A DNA stretch of 64,000 nt, taken from Datura wrightii (taxonomy: Eukaryota; Streptophyta; Magnoliopsida; Solanales; Solanaceae). Of this stretch, positions 43,174 to 55,341 are shown one piece after another. The notes under the pieces are model-generated. The model did no database searches, was not told where the DNA came from, and saw only the letters and a list, made by a program, of their open reading frames with translations. Position 1 is the first letter of the stretch, and every line of letters begins with the position of its first letter. The translations under genes and the position numbers were made by a program. The stretch is from assembly GCA_035772735.1 (NCBI GenBank), contig JASDFA010000007.1:73260501-73324500 (forward strand), given 5' to 3'.

Positions 43174-44773
43174 TGATGTGTTGTGGTTTTACGACACATT
43201 CGACGCTTAAAACTAAGAAGATATGCAAATTCCAGGTATGTTTATGTATACATAATGTGTTTTTGTTCAGTGTTGCAGGAAATCGGGTTCAGAATGTGAA
43301 ATGGGAAAAATAAGGCATAAATTGAATCAAGTGTGGACTGCTAGTCCAGTAACGAGTCCTTGTCTCATTGGATGACTCGTTCCTGGAGTCGTGGGAAGAA
43401 AATAAGTGTGAAGTGCAATGAACCAGTGAAGACCACGAGTTGAAGGAACGACTCGTTATGACTAGTAATGAGTCGTTATGAGGGTTGTGAGTACTGGGAT
43501 AAAAAATTGCTGAAAACATACCTGGGGAGACAACGAAAGACTCAACGAGTTATTGGGAGACTAGAGGACTCGTCGTGAGAAGCTAGGAACACCCATCTTC
43601 TATACTGGAACTTTTGGGGATTAGAAGCCACGAGGGACCTAACGACTTATGTTGTGATTTAACGAGTCATTAGGTGACCTATTTTCATGAAGAAGCAGAC
43701 TGCCGAGGATGAGTTATTAATTGATGCAACGACTTGTTAGGATTCATTACTTGGCCCATTGCCACTACCGACTTGTTATCCATTTTTAATTAGGAAAAGG
43801 TTTTGTTTAAGACTATAAATACTTTATGTATGTTTATTTTTACAGTACTATTTATTGACGACTTGGAACGTTAGTTTTGGGTGTTGTTTATTACCATTGA
43901 GGTTCAAGAAACATGGTTTATATTATTTTTCTTAATTTTGAGGATTAACACACGTTGGAGTATTGTTCTTTGGTTTTTGTTGATTTATTCAATACGTGTG
44001 GTTTCTTCTAGAAATCATTATAAGTTGCAATTATGATTTCTTCTCTAAGATATAGTTTTGATTCTTCAAGCATCAGTAGCTAAGCCCATAACTAGGGTTG
44101 TGGGAACCATGATGAATTAATATAAATAGGTAAAAATACTTAGTGAATCTTGAATGGATTTTATGCATGAATTATTTTTTCCTTCGTTTTAATTATTTCT
44201 TAACAGTTGCAAATGCTAGAATTTGCCTTCTTCTTACTCACCGGATCAAGGGAGTAGTGAATGGGAAAAGGGATTAACAACGAAGATTTGAGGCTATCAA
44301 CCCTCATCTAATAGCTTGATCTTGTCCGAGAATAGCTAATCTGATATTAACGGTAAGAGTTAATTAAGTATACACCTGCATATGGATCGGTTGTGTGGTG
44401 ATAATCATCTATATTGGGAACCAACCATTTAGGTGAGTTAACTTATCGATATTGCATGATAAGAACCGAATAGATCACTACTATAAAATGCCTTGTGATT
44501 ATGAAGTCATGGGGAACACAGTCCTAGCCAACTCATTTATTGAATACAATCAAATTTCATCAAGGATCAACTCATTGTTCTCTACTGCTTTTCATTTTTT
44601 TTGTGTTTCAAATCTTCCCCCCTAGGAAATAAGTAAGCCAATAGTATTAGCTAAATGTATTAACTAAAGATCTCCTCATATTCCTTGTGGGATTCAACCA
44701 CAACCCTGGTTGGTTATATATTTGACATCGACCATTTTATATCTCTTTAAGAGGTGTAATTTGGGAGACATCA
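43174..44773 (+). repeat. 3' LTR assigned to B1 (1600 bp)
   Basis: It starts TGATGTGTTGTGG and ends GGGAGACATCA, where the sequence changes abruptly into the reversed pol of element I. ACGAGTCGT-type words fill 43335-43790 (exact core at about 43448), followed by a TATA box TATAAATA at 43814-43821. The same word family occupies the pre-ORF3 spacer of B1, the main reason for joining the two. No gene inside. Confidence 0.6.
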
Positions 44774-44810
44774 CTCCGCCCTCAGCTGAATCAACCAATT
44801 GCATTCCCAA

Positions 44811-46375
44811 TCAAGTTAACCTTTGAATATCTTTTGCTAGTTCTTTTCTGCTCTCTTCAACATGATCCACGCTCCCCATGGACATCTTGCTTAGGTCATC
44901 GTCCACCATATTGTCCTTGCTTGGGTGGTACAGCATACTCATGTCATAATCCTTCAATAGCTCTAGCCACCTTCTCTGATGAATATTCAAGTCTTTCTGA
45001 CTGAACACATACTGGAGGCTCTTGTGATCGGTGAAAACATCCACGTGATCCCCATAAAGGTAATGCCTCCATATTTTTAACTCAAACACCACTGCTGCCA
45101 ACTCAAGGTCATGAGTCGGATAGTTCTTTTCATGACCGGATAGTTCTTTTAATGAAATTTGAGCTGTCTGGAGGCGTAAGCTATCACCTTACCCGCTGCA
45201 TCAGAAAGCAATCAAGTCCTACTCTGGAAGCATCATATTATACTACGAACCCATCTGTTCCTTTCGATAAGGTTAAAACTGGAGCTGTAGTGAGTTGAGT
45301 GTTCAACTCTTGGAGACTCTTCTCACATGCATCTAACCACTGAAACTTCACCGTTTTCTGATTTAACTTAGTCAGACGATATGCAATAGAGGAAAATCCT
45401 TCCACAAAATGTCAGTAATAACCCAGTTAGACCCAAGAAACTTCTGATATCGGTTGGGGAAGTAGGTCTTGTCCAGCCTTTCACTGCTGCTATCATTTGA
45501 GGATCTACTTGAATAGCCTCACATGAGACCAGGTGACCAAGGAAAGTCACAAACTTCAATCAGAATTGACATTTACTAAATTCAGTGACCAACTGGCAGT
45601 CTCTGAGCATCTATAGCACTATCCTCAGATAGTTAGCATGTGCTTCCTCATTTCTGGAGTATACCAGAATGTGATCAATGAATATAATGACGAACATGTA
45701 TAAATACTGCTTGAAAACCCTGTTCATCAGGTTCGTGAAAGTTGCAGAGGAATTAGTTAGTCTGAAGGACATAACCATGAATTCATAGTGACTATACCGA
45801 GTTCTGAAGGTTGTTTTCGGTATGTCACATTCTCTCACCTTAAGCTGATGATACCCCGACGTAAGATCTACCTTTGAAAAACAACTGGCTTCCTGAAGTT
45901 GATTGAACAAGTCATTAATCCTAGGTAGGGGATACCTGTTCTTAACTGTGACTTTGTTCAATTGACAGTAATCGATACACATTCTAAGAGTACCATCTTT
46001 TTTTTGCATGAATAATACTGGAGCACCCCAAAGAGAGATGTTGGGCCTGATGAAACCTTTATCAAGAAGGTCTTTTAATTGTTCCTTCAACTTCTTAAGC
46101 TCAGTTGGAGCCATTTTGTAAGGACGGATGGAGATGGGTTGAGTGTCTGGAAGAAGGTCTATACCGAAGTCTATTTCCTACTCGGGAGGGACTCTGGGAA
46201 GATCTTCGAGAAACACATCAGGGAAATCACTGACAACTGGAATTGTCCAGATAGTCGGGGTCTCAGAGATGGAATCTTTGACCCGAACTAGATGATAAAT
46301 GCACCCTTTTGTAATGATCTTCCTTGCCTTAAGATAGGAAATAAATCGACCCTTAGGTGATGAACTGTGGCCCAT
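44811..46375 (-). pseudogene. RT and RNase H of element I
   Basis: RT is at 46114-45611 with LLDKGFIRPNISLWGAPVLF, MQKKDGTLRMCIDYCQLN, KVDLTSGYHQLKVRE and the polymerase motif read as IFIDHILVYSRN, where the second Asp has become His. The upstream piece 46375-46178 carries the SYLKARKI and PVVSDFPDVF linker. 45559-45368 is the RT/RNase H junction (VTFLGHLVS, RPTSPTDIRSFLGLTG). RNase H at 45101-44811 keeps MAAVVFELKIWRHYLYGDHV and TDHKSLQYVF. Frameshifts separate the pieces, and a short duplication near 45120-45150 repeats GGATAGTTCTTTT. Not functional. Confidence 0.85.
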
Positions 46376-46418
46376 CCGCTCTAAAATTGGCTCATTAGGG
46401 AACTAAAATCTAACGACT

Positions 46419-47929
46419 CTAGTTCTCCAGTAAACTGAGGCATAGCAGGAGTGTGATCAATCCATTGCCAAGAATGAGATTTAAATCAACCATGTCTAAC
46501 TCTACTTGATCAGCTGGAATGACCTTATTCAATACTGAGACTGAGTAGTTTCTATACACCCGGCTGACACTAACTGACTCACCAACTAGAGTAGAAACTG
46601 AGAATGGTTCTGAGTGGACTTCTAGACTGATTTCAAGATGGAAAACTATATAGGGAGTCACGAAAGATAGTGTAGTTCTTGGATCTAGTAGGGCATACAC
46701 ATCTAAGTGTAAGAGACGTAACATACCCATGACCACATCATGTGAGCTCTCCTGATCCTGATGGGAGGACATAGCATAAAAGCGATTTTCATTTTGACCG
46801 CCATCCATACCTAAAGTGTTGGCCTGTTGAGATGGTCGGCTTGCTGGAGCTATTGAAGTGGTAGACTGTGATCTCCCCCGTCTTGCTGATGGACATTATC
46901 TGAGCTGGTGACCTAGCTGTCCACACCCAAAGCAACCCTCTTTGGACTGGAGGCATTGAACTGGATGATTTTTGCCACACTTAGTGCAAGATGGGTAGCG
47001 ATTGCTGGTATTGTGACTCTAGGACTGAGAGCCAGATGCTACACCCTATCGATTCAAGCGAGACCGGAAAGTAGGGGCGCTGGCTAAGGAGGGTTTCGGA
47101 GCCCTCTGCTGCTGCTGCTGCTGTGGGCGGCTACTACTGCCATATCTATGGTGACCATAGTCTGATTGGCTAGACCTAGCCCGCTTATTCTCCCGTTCTA
47201 TATCTTTTAACTTTTCTGCCTCAATCTGCTGGGCTTGAACTATAAGGCTGGAGAGGTCAATGCCTTTTATGAGCTTCGTAGTCCTGCACTCCTTAAGGAC
47301 TAGGTTTGATACTCCATTGACGAACTTAATCATGCAAGCCCTTGGCTCGTCTACCATCTCCGGAGCATAACTTTACAATCATATGAATGCCAGTGCATAT
47401 TCCTCCACCGTCCTATTGCCCTGCTTCAAATTCATGAACTCTGCAACCTTACCATCCCATAACTCCTGAGGGAAGAATCTATCTAAGAATGTTTTGGTGG
47501 ACTCTTCCCACTCCATTGGTTCCTCTCCTTGGGGTCTCCCTTCTTTCAACTGATCGTACCAGATCTGTGCCACCCCTTTCAACTGGTAGGCAGCTAGGTC
47601 GGCACTCTCAGCGGAACTAAAATCAAAATCTGGGTGATCTTCCATACCTCATCCATAAAGTCCTATGGGTCCTCTTCCACCTTAGATCCATGAAAGGCTG
47701 AAGGGTTCATTCAGGTGAAGTCCCGAACTCTGGCAGCTGCTGTGGACCCATTTGTGTTTATTCGAACCACTTGCTGGTTCACCATGTTTGTTACTATCTC
47801 TGCCAGCAGCTGGATTGCTACTCTGAATTCCGCTGAGGACACTTGGTCATCTTGAGGGGCTGTTGCAGCTGGTGGGGCCCGTCAGTTAGCGTTCCCATCC
47901 CTTCTTTCGTTTCTGCATCTTGGAGGCAT
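46419..47929 (-). pseudogene. Gag and protease of element I
   Basis: Gag starts at about 47929 (MPPRCRNERRDGN). 47645-47379 holds the gag core (LKGVAQIWYDQL, STKTFLDRFFPQEL, NRTVEEYALAF), 47357-47046 continues with a run of six glutamines from a CTG/CAG repeat near 47107-47121. A zinc knuckle CFGCGQLGHQLR-CP is at about 46940-46900. The protease at 46808-46419 has LLDPRTTLSFVTPY, with the active-site Gly replaced by Arg. Several stops and frameshifts. Confidence 0.8.
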
Positions 47930-48134
47930 AGTTTCACTTAAACGAAATAGACCATGAGTTAGGAGAATGTTCCTGGAATTGAACATCAAGGAACGATAAG
48001 GTGTATGAACAAAAGGGAGTTTACCTAATAATGTCTAGTAGCCTCCCCGTCATAAGTGTGGCGCATTTCACACCCATGAAAAGGACTCTACTTGATGCAG
48101 CTTGTAGACATCCTAGGATGCTCTAAACCTAGTA

Positions 48135-48145
48135 CTATGATACCA
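48135..48145 (-). other. Primer-binding site of element I
   Basis: Minus strand TGGTATCATAG, one mismatch from the initiator tRNA-Met complement found in F, four bases inside the LTR. Confidence 0.7.
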
Positions 48146-48149
48146 AGTT

Positions 48150-49995
48150 TGTCATGGCCCGACTCTATACCCTAGATGAGACACGGTACTTGGAGTCACA
48201 AGTAACCCTAACCAAAACCATTGTCTATCATAACACTGGTAATCTGAGTAAACACATGCGGAAGCTTTAAATAATAAAATCACTTAATAAAGCTAATTTG
48301 ATAAAATTTCACACAACTAAAAAAAAATACTGAATGTCTGAGTCTATCTCTGAAAGCCATCTACAAATGATGAGTTGCTGGGACAAGCCCCCAGCTAACT
48401 CTAAAGTCTAGCTGAAAGAAATTAACTATAAAATAAAATATCATATTCGAAAGATGAGGACTCACCACTACAGCTACTGATATCACCTGAAGGAATAGAC
48501 TAATGATGCTGAGGTTGAGAACCTGCGCTTGTATCATAATACGATATAGCATAGAAGGTACACGTCAGTACTTTGAATGTACTAAGTGAGAGAAAATATA
48601 ACATGAAGAACAACTAACAGAACTGTAATGATCAACTAAAATACTGGAAACTGAGCATCTGAATATATAACTGATATGGTTAATAGTGACCCTGGCAGAT
48701 GGTCATAGAAATGTCCTGAATTTGCAATACTGAGTTGAGCTAAACCGAAACTATGTTGAGTTGAGCTAAACTGAAACTAAACTGAGCTGAGCTATATTGG
48801 AATTGTACTGACTAGTGGGAGAGACTATAATCGACACATAACCACATGAGCTAGACGTGGAGTTCGATATATACACCTCATTGATAGGACCCAATATACC
48901 TTGCCAGGGTATAAAGGCATAAACTGGGTGATCACAAGTCTGGGGCCATAGGGCCAAATAAATAACCTATGGTGGCAATGTAGTTCTAGGAACCTGGGTG
49001 CGCTAGAACCCCGACCTACTCCGTGCTAAGTCCTACTCCCACTAGATAGTCCTAGTTTGACTACTAAGCTGATAGCTCAAAATTGGGGTCCAATACTATG
49101 TTAGGTGAGCTTATCTAGAAGTACCCTGAGAGTCTAATCAGACCAGATTCTGTAATTGGTGTTTTAAGACTGGCCAGAGCTGCTTATCTGGAAGCGTCAT
49201 AACCATCTAAAGAACAAATAGAAACTGAAGCTAGTGGTTCTAAGAATGGTCGGAGCTGCTTATCTGGAAGCGTCGTAACTGTCTAAAGAACCAACTAAAA
49301 TTTGATAACTGATATCTGAAAGACACCACTGACACTTCAACAAAAGACTATAGTCAAACTAATCAGCTGACATTTCTGAAAAAACTGAGTAGGCTAGTAT
49401 TCTGACTGAAACTAGACTAGCATGAACTGACTAAGATAATCAACTGATATTAACAATATGGGAATCCCAACACTGATACAATATAGCAATATGAATAACT
49501 AGTCAATTTTGCGAGACTCCAATTTACTGCATTCAAGAGCTAAGGCAAGAATCTCATTTTATAAGAACAAACTTCAACATAATCACAAAATAGTGGAAAT
49601 ATAACTACAATTAGTATGAATAATATTTCACATGATATAGACGAAATCTGGCTGAAAACTCATTCACATTCAAAAACTCAAGGACTAGAATTGATAAGAA
49701 AATTTATATGGATTTTTGGGGCACAAGGGATGGACAATTCCCTTGAAAAATTCTCACATTCTTGGTGATGAAATCTCGGAGAAAATCCCTTGAAAATCTG
49801 AGAAGAAAAGTTGATTGCCCTAGCTTCTGCTTTGAGTTTTCTGAGAAAATTCTACTATTTGAATTTTGAGGGAATGAGGAATGAAGTATATCATCGATTA
49901 CCCCTCTAAATTCCTTAAATATAACCCAAAACGACGTAATTTATGGATTAAACTGGTGGGGAGTTACAAAAACATCCCTGGGAGAAAATCTGGAA
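48150..49995 (-). repeat. 5' LTR of element I
   Basis: The plus-strand left end TGTCATGGCCCGACTC is the LTR 3' end in element orientation. It holds a block GGGACAAGCCCCCAGC (48380-48395) like that in other chromovirus LTRs here, a 51-base direct repeat (49165-49215, 49241-49291), and a TATA-like TATTTAAG on the minus strand at about 49917. The start of the LTR is not resolved; ACGAGTCGT-type words begin at about 50005 and may belong to it. No gene. Confidence 0.65.
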
Positions 49996-50004
49996 AAACT
50001 GTCG

Positions 50005-50672
50005 ACAAGGACCAATGGGTTACTCAACGAGTCGTTGGTTGAGACCACGACTCGTTAAGACCAGTCATTGGTCCTGGGCATGGATTTTTGGCTCACTAGA
50101 ACTGGCAACGAGAGGGACCACGACTCATTGTATGAACCAATGGGTTGTTGGTATCTCTTGTGACCACTGGCAAGAAATCTAACAAAACAATGGACCCTCT
50201 ACCAATAGGTGATACAATGACTTATTGGTTGAGACAACTAGTTATTGTCACCTCTCGTTTTGTCCACCGGAAATCCTGAAGGATTCTTGATCTTGACACC
50301 ACGGGTGATGAAAATGACTTGTTCTATGATACAACAAGTCATTGTTGCCACTCGATTCACTACAGGAGATACCTGGGAGCCCAAATAGTGACTCACGCCA
50401 CAAGTCGTTGTGTCACATCATGACTCATTTGTTGAGTACTTACGATGAATTAATGACTGACTTAACGATCCATTGCTATAAGTAACGACTCGTCATGTCA
50501 AGTCATCAAGTCTACTGGAAAATTTTAATAAAACCTAAAGTGCACTTAATGGACGACCTAACGACCCATTGTTAGTGGCAACGACTCTTCTATTCCCCTG
50601 TCTTGACTGTCATTAGGAACTTCTTTTTGCACTCTTACACTGAGATTTTGGGTACTAACCTTACTTCCACAG
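50005..50672 (+). other. ACGAGTCGT-word array and candidate 3' splice site before ORF3 of H
   Basis: No gene. Exact ACGAGTCG/CGACTCGT cores at about 50018, 50048 and 50488 among many variants. The left part may be U3 of the LTR of I and the right part (from about 50300) the pre-ORF3 spacer of H, which parallels 16060-16350 of B1. TACTAAC (50653-50659) and CTTCCACAG ending at 50672 form the splice-acceptor-like signal. Confidence 0.55.
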
Positions 50673-50677
50673 GTACC

Positions 50678-51404
50678 ATCGCACTAAAGGGGAACTCCAA
50701 GAAGTGTCATGCCAAAAAACAACAGTTAGGAAAAGGATAGCCCTCGACTCATAAACTGGTAGACGAACCAACATCTTTAGAAGACTTGAGTGGCTCAGTA
50801 GAGGAATATGAGATTGAGAAGGAGTAGTTGGGGTGGAGATCGACTAGGACTAGGACTAAATATCCCATCAATCTAACAGTCATAGTTGCATTTCCGACTC
50901 CACTTGAATGGGACCTACCCAACAATGAAGGGGAGGAATACAGAGACATTTCCCAAGATGAACAAAGGGGTGAGTCTCATAAAAAGGACTCTAGTGCTTC
51001 CAACAACGAGACCGAGATTTCAGACACATCTCCAGACTCCCGCAGGTAGAGCATGGACACAACAACTTATAAACAGGTGGTTTGTTCCGGTCATGAGGGT
51101 CATCTATAATCGGGAATTAGATGCAAATGACAGGGGCCATACAAAGAGGAGAATCTATATGGAGCCTAGATTGGTCACTGTTAGGATCAAAGACCTCCAT
51201 AGGTTTAGGCCTTATTTGTGAAGTACAGGTTCAACTAGTAGAGAAAACCTTTCGGCAGCTATGGCCCAATATTTGTCCATGAGTTTTAAACAACATATGT
51301 GACCGCCCTAAAAAATCAATACTTGGGACGCCATGATTGGAGAAAGTTGATGGCCCTGACTAGAGTGATGGTTTGGGAGACACTGGTGGATATATCTGAG
51401 CGCA
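50678..51404 (+). pseudogene. ORF3 of element H, first part
   Basis: It begins where the B1 homologue has ATG; here the codon is ATC. Remnants in three frames: SLEDLSGSVEEYEIEKE, RSTRTRTKYPINLTVIVAF, SASNNETEISDTS, then GHTKRRIYMEPRLVTVRIKD and LKNQYLGRHDWRKLMALTR, ending TLVDISERTI at the insertion point of E. The remainder resumes at 61704. The order matches the 'putative plant transposon protein' type (MEPRLVT, then VDIS motif). Degenerate. Confidence 0.65.
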
Positions 51405-51408
51405 CCAT

Positions 51409-52981
51409 TGATGAGTTGGTAATTTACCAGCTCATTAGGCTCTTAAGCTTGAGTTTTTGCTTAGTTTATGAGTTGATTATACAGATTTTATGCCCTTTTT
51501 GCTTTTGTTGTGTGCATATACCTAAATGTATAGAAAAGAGAAAAAATGGAGCAAAAAGAAGGAAGTCAGAACAAATCAGTGGTCGACCAATGAAAACCGG
51601 CGAAACACCGGCGGAAGGCCGATTATCACTGCCTTTGAGGAAAAATGCCACCGGAGAACCACAAGTTGCCAAAGGATACTATCCAGTCCAATCGCCAAAA
51701 AACACTCAGTTTTATAAAAGGAAGAACAAAGATCCGGCGGTTCACGGATTGAGATAGCCAAAACGCTGGATAAACTATCGATGCTCACTAGTGTTGAGTG
51801 ATGGCTCAGATAAGACACCCAGCGGTTTACAAATTTGAACCGGTGAATCGTCGGTGTCTCCGTCGATTCTAGATTGATGTTCAGGGGTAAATTGTCCAGC
51901 ATGAAAAAAGAGATAGAAGATGCCCAATTTTCCTGGATATAAATACTAAACAAAGTACTGTGTACTAGAGAGGATAGAGAGAGCAGAGCATATCACATCA
52001 TTATTTCCATTCTTAGCTTTAAAACATCCTCTTAGCAGAGAAAAGGAGATTTTGATTGGTACACTTTGGAAAAGTACTCCTCTCTACTTCTTCTTCTGAA
52101 TAGTAAGTTACAACCATTATTGGAGACTTTTTTGTGATTTTGATTTTACTACGCTTGTTATTAAATTCAATGAGTTTATTGATGAATGTGCTTTTGAATT
52201 TCTTAATCATGAGTAGCTAAATCATTAACTAGAGGTGTGTGATGATGAATACTTTATTAGAGTGAGTATTGCTAGAGTAATCTTCATACTGTTTAAATAA
52301 ATTTAAATATGTTAGATTCTCTCCGATCTATAAAGGAAGATCCATTGATTGTGATATGGGTCTATTTATTCTTGCTTGATTGTTGCTTGTAAAAGAATAA
52401 TTAAGTATTTAAAGAGAATTAAATAGTGGGTATGGTTGAGATATTGTGAAATTGGACTAGAAATAGCTAAAATTGCAGTCTCATTCCTCATTAGTAGCTA
52501 ATAACTAAAGTTAGTGTTGCTGCTAATCAAAATCTAATTGTGTTGAGCTAAATAGTGGCTAGAGGTTTGACAAAACTCTAGTAAGAGGTAGTTATAACGC
52601 AGAAAAGTTCTAATTACCCACTTCACGAGATTATTTACACAAATTGAACTTATAAGATGACCTAGCATGTCCCTATCTAGTTAGTATATCATCTACACCA
52701 CACCTCTAGTCTTTGACATTCTTGTTGACAACCTTGCTGATCTTGCTATTTTGTTCCAGTAAATTACAAAACATAATTCACTAGAAATTCCAATCCCCCA
52801 AATTTATTTTTTCTTATGTCAAACTCTACGTGGTGCAAGCTAACTTTAATTTCTCAACCAACACTTGTAACTATCATTCACTAGTCCTTGTGGTATTTGA
52901 CCCCGACACCCGTCGGGTTACTTGTTTTGATATTCGGCCGTGTATATTCTTTGCATGAAGGATATATTTTGGACGTTATCA
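51409..52981 (+). repeat. 5' LTR of element E
   Basis: It starts TGATGAGTTGG and ends GTTATCA. Word array at about 51570-51880 (ACCGGCGAAACACCGGCGG, GGCGGTTCACGG); TATA-like GATATAAATA at 51937-51946. ORFs such as 51299-51757 cross the H/LTR boundary and are not genes. Confidence 0.85.
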
Positions 52982-52985
52982 AAAA

Positions 52986-53003
52986 TAGCGTCATTGTCGA
53001 GGA
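52986..53003 (+). other. Degenerate primer-binding site of E
   Basis: TAGCGTCATTGTCGAGGA, four bases after the LTR, is a decayed version of the tRNA-Asp site in C. Confidence 0.6.
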
Positions 53004-53133
53004 CTAGCGCTTTTATTCTTGTGTTGATCATTAACTTCAATTAGTTCCACACCACAGTGGTTGCTACTAACCTATCATGTGTGGCTCATGAGTAGTATCG
53101 GAGGATTGTCACGAGACCCGAAGGGGGTGCTTT

Positions 53134-54040
53134 GTGTGGAGACAATCAAGCTTAGTAGAAAAGATGTGGCATAGAGAGGGGAAGAAAGACACAATGTTGT
53201 TAGTCATGATGAAGCAGATTGAGTTATTGACAAACTATATGAAGGGTTTCCATGCAAGATACAACCAAGCAAACCATGACTATGAGTATGTTTATTATGG
53301 AAACCAAGGTTGGAACAATGTTCAGTCAGTCGATACGAGTAGTCAAGAGAGCAATGAGTCAGTCCCACCCTATATGGAATGTACTCTCGAAGTGGTGCTT
53401 GAAAAGGTCCTTTTGACTTAAGAGGGAGTTAAAGATTTACGGACTAAACTCTTGGACCTAACAACCATTGTAAAGAGTCATGATGTCATAATTCAACAAT
53501 TAGAGGAGCGGATGAATGAGTTAGCATCTCAGGCGGCAACCCAAACAACAGAAAACAACACGGCCCCAATGCAGGCCATTGTGGATTATGATATATTTGA
53601 GTGTGAAATTGAGGAAGAGGTTGTTGGAGAACTTATTGCCAATGTTTTTTTGAAAGGTGAAGAACTCGAGGAGGTTCATCATGTGTGTAAGGAGATAAGA
53701 AATTATCCTTTCGCACCAAGAAAGCTTGACCTTGAGTTAAAGAATCATACAACTCCTCCGTCACAGCCATCTATTGTGACCCCACCAAAGATGGAGCCCA
53801 AACCCTTGCCCACTCACCTACAATATGCATACCTGAGTGAGAATGAAATTCTCCTGGTTATCAATTCAGCAAAGCTCACCCCCGTGGAAAGTAGATAAAC
53901 TCATTGAGGTGTTGAAAAGGCACATTCGAGCAATAGGATGGTCAATAGCTAATATCATTAGTATTCCTCCGGGGATTTGCACTCAAAATATCATTCTTCA
54001 AGAAAATTTCAGCCCATCAGTTGACATCAATGGAGGTTGA
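53134..54040 (+). pseudogene. Gag C-terminus joined to pol linker in E
   Basis: 53134-53421 and 53452-53898 are in one frame, separated by a TAA, and encode a late gag region (MMKQIELLTNYMKG, YGNQGWNN, a helical VIIQQLEERMNELAS) that runs straight into the linker between protease and RT (EVVGELIANV, LPTHLQYAYL). The gag core and the whole protease are therefore absent. 53837-54040, in another frame, continues with IEVLKRHIRAIGWSIANIIS as in B1. Confidence 0.75.
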
Positions 54041-54978
54041 GGTGGTCAAGAAGGAGATTATTAAATGGCTAGATTCAGGGGTGATATATCCTATCACAGA
54101 CAATAGTTGGGTAAGTCCGGTACAGTGTGTGCCCAAGAAAGGAGGCATCACGGTTGTTCCAAATGAGAAGAATGAATTGATAGCTACTCGTCCAGTCACG
54201 GGATGGAGAGTTTGCATAGATTACCGTAAGTTAAACTCCTGGAAAAAGAAGGATCATTTCCTAGTGCCATTTATTGACCAAATGTTAGATCGGCTGGCCT
54301 GTAAAGAGTACTATTACTTGGGATACAATCAAATCTCAATCACACCCAAGGATAAAGAAAAAATAACATTTACATGTCCCTATGGTTTCACATTCAAGAG
54401 GATGGCTTTTGGTCTTTGGAATGCCCCTGCCACTTTCCAGAAATGCATGATGTCCATCTTTTTTGACATGGTGGAAGATACTATAGAAGTCTTCATGGAT
54501 GACTTTTCAGTTATGGGGGACTCATTTGATGACTTCTTGGCACATTTAGTTGAGGTATTAAAGAGATGTAATGAGATGAATTTGTTCCTTAATTGGAAAA
54601 AATGTCATTTCATTGTCAAAGAAGGGATTGTGTTGGGACACAATTTCTAGAAAAGTGATTGAGGTTGATCAAGCCAAAATGGATGCCATTGCTCAGTTAC
54701 CTCCACCGTGTACCGTGAAGGGTGCTAGGAGTTTCCTCAAACATGAGGGTTTCTACAGCTTATTCATTAAAGATTTCTCTAAGATAGCTCATCCCCTATT
54801 TCGGTTGTTGGAAAAAGAGGCAAAGTGCAATTTTGATGAAGATTATTTGAAGGCTTTTGTGGAGTTGAAGGAAAGGTTGATTTCCTCTCCAATGATTATA
54901 GCACCTAATTGGTCAAAACCATTCGAGCTCATGTGTGATGCAACTGGGGTGGCATTAGGAGCGGTCCTTGGTCAATGA
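54021..54978 (+). pseudogene. Reverse transcriptase of E
   Basis: The 209-codon open piece 54021-54650 reads KKEIIKWLDSGVIYPITDNSW, VQCVPKKGGITVVPN, GWRVCIDYRKLN, YYYLGYNQISITPKD, FGLWNAPATFQKCMMSI and the polymerase motif EVFMDDFSVMGDSF. A frameshift near 54640 leads to 54613-54978 with FLKHEGFYSLFIKDFSKIAH and the start of RNase H, CDATGVALGAVLGQ. RT is better preserved here than in B1, including the YNQI region lost there. Confidence 0.85.
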
Positions 54979-55341
54979 AGAGACAAGATATTTCACCCGA
55001 TCTACTATGCTAGTAAAGCCCTGAACGATGCACAAACAAACTACACAGTAACGGAATAGGAGCTACTGCCTATTGTGTTTACATTTGAAAAATTTCGGGC
55101 ATACTTGGTAGGAACTAAAGTGGTGGTGCACACGGACCATGCAGTGCTTAGGTATCTAAGGTCAAAGAAAGATTCTAAACAAAGATTGACGAGGTGGGTT
55201 TTGTTGTTACAGGAATTTGACATTGAGGTGAAGGACCGTAAAGGATGTGAGAATCAAGTGGCCAACCACCTATTGTGCCTAGAGACAAATGGGCAACCAG
55301 GAACACAGGAAGAGATCAACGATGTCTTTCCGGAGGTGTGA
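54979..55341 (+). pseudogene. RNase H of E
   Basis: After a TGA at about 54976 it continues HPIYYASKALNDAQTNYTVTE, a further TAG, then LPIVFTFEKFRAYLVGTKVV, VHTDHAVLRYL and ENQVANHLLCLET. It ends at a TGA near 55339 at the integrase junction. Confidence 0.8.

Larger units (their letters stand above)
44774..49995 (-). mobile_element. Element I: minus-strand Tekay-type chromovirus, 5' part
   Basis: 5' LTR at 48150 rightwards, primer site at 48135-48145, then gag, zinc knuckle, protease, RT and RNase H on the minus strand up to 44774, where the B1 3' LTR begins. Integrase, chromodomain and 3' LTR are missing here and should lie to the left of the window if B1 is an insertion. Many stops and mutated catalytic residues show that it is old. 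The exact right end of its LTR is unclear (about 49990-50300). Confidence 0.75.

Noticed and set aside
47100..47125. CTG repeat (six glutamine codons on the minus strand)
   Set aside because: A short microsatellite within gag of element I; no evidence of expansion or separate function.
50366..50400. Possible LTR start (GATACCTGGGAGCCCAAA) resembling the B2 LTR start
   Set aside because: Match is short and lacks TG and a polypurine tract; the I/H boundary could not be placed from it.
51299..51757. 152-codon ORF near the left end of E
   Set aside because: It begins in H ORF3 and runs across the insertion point into the E LTR, so it is an accidental fusion frame.
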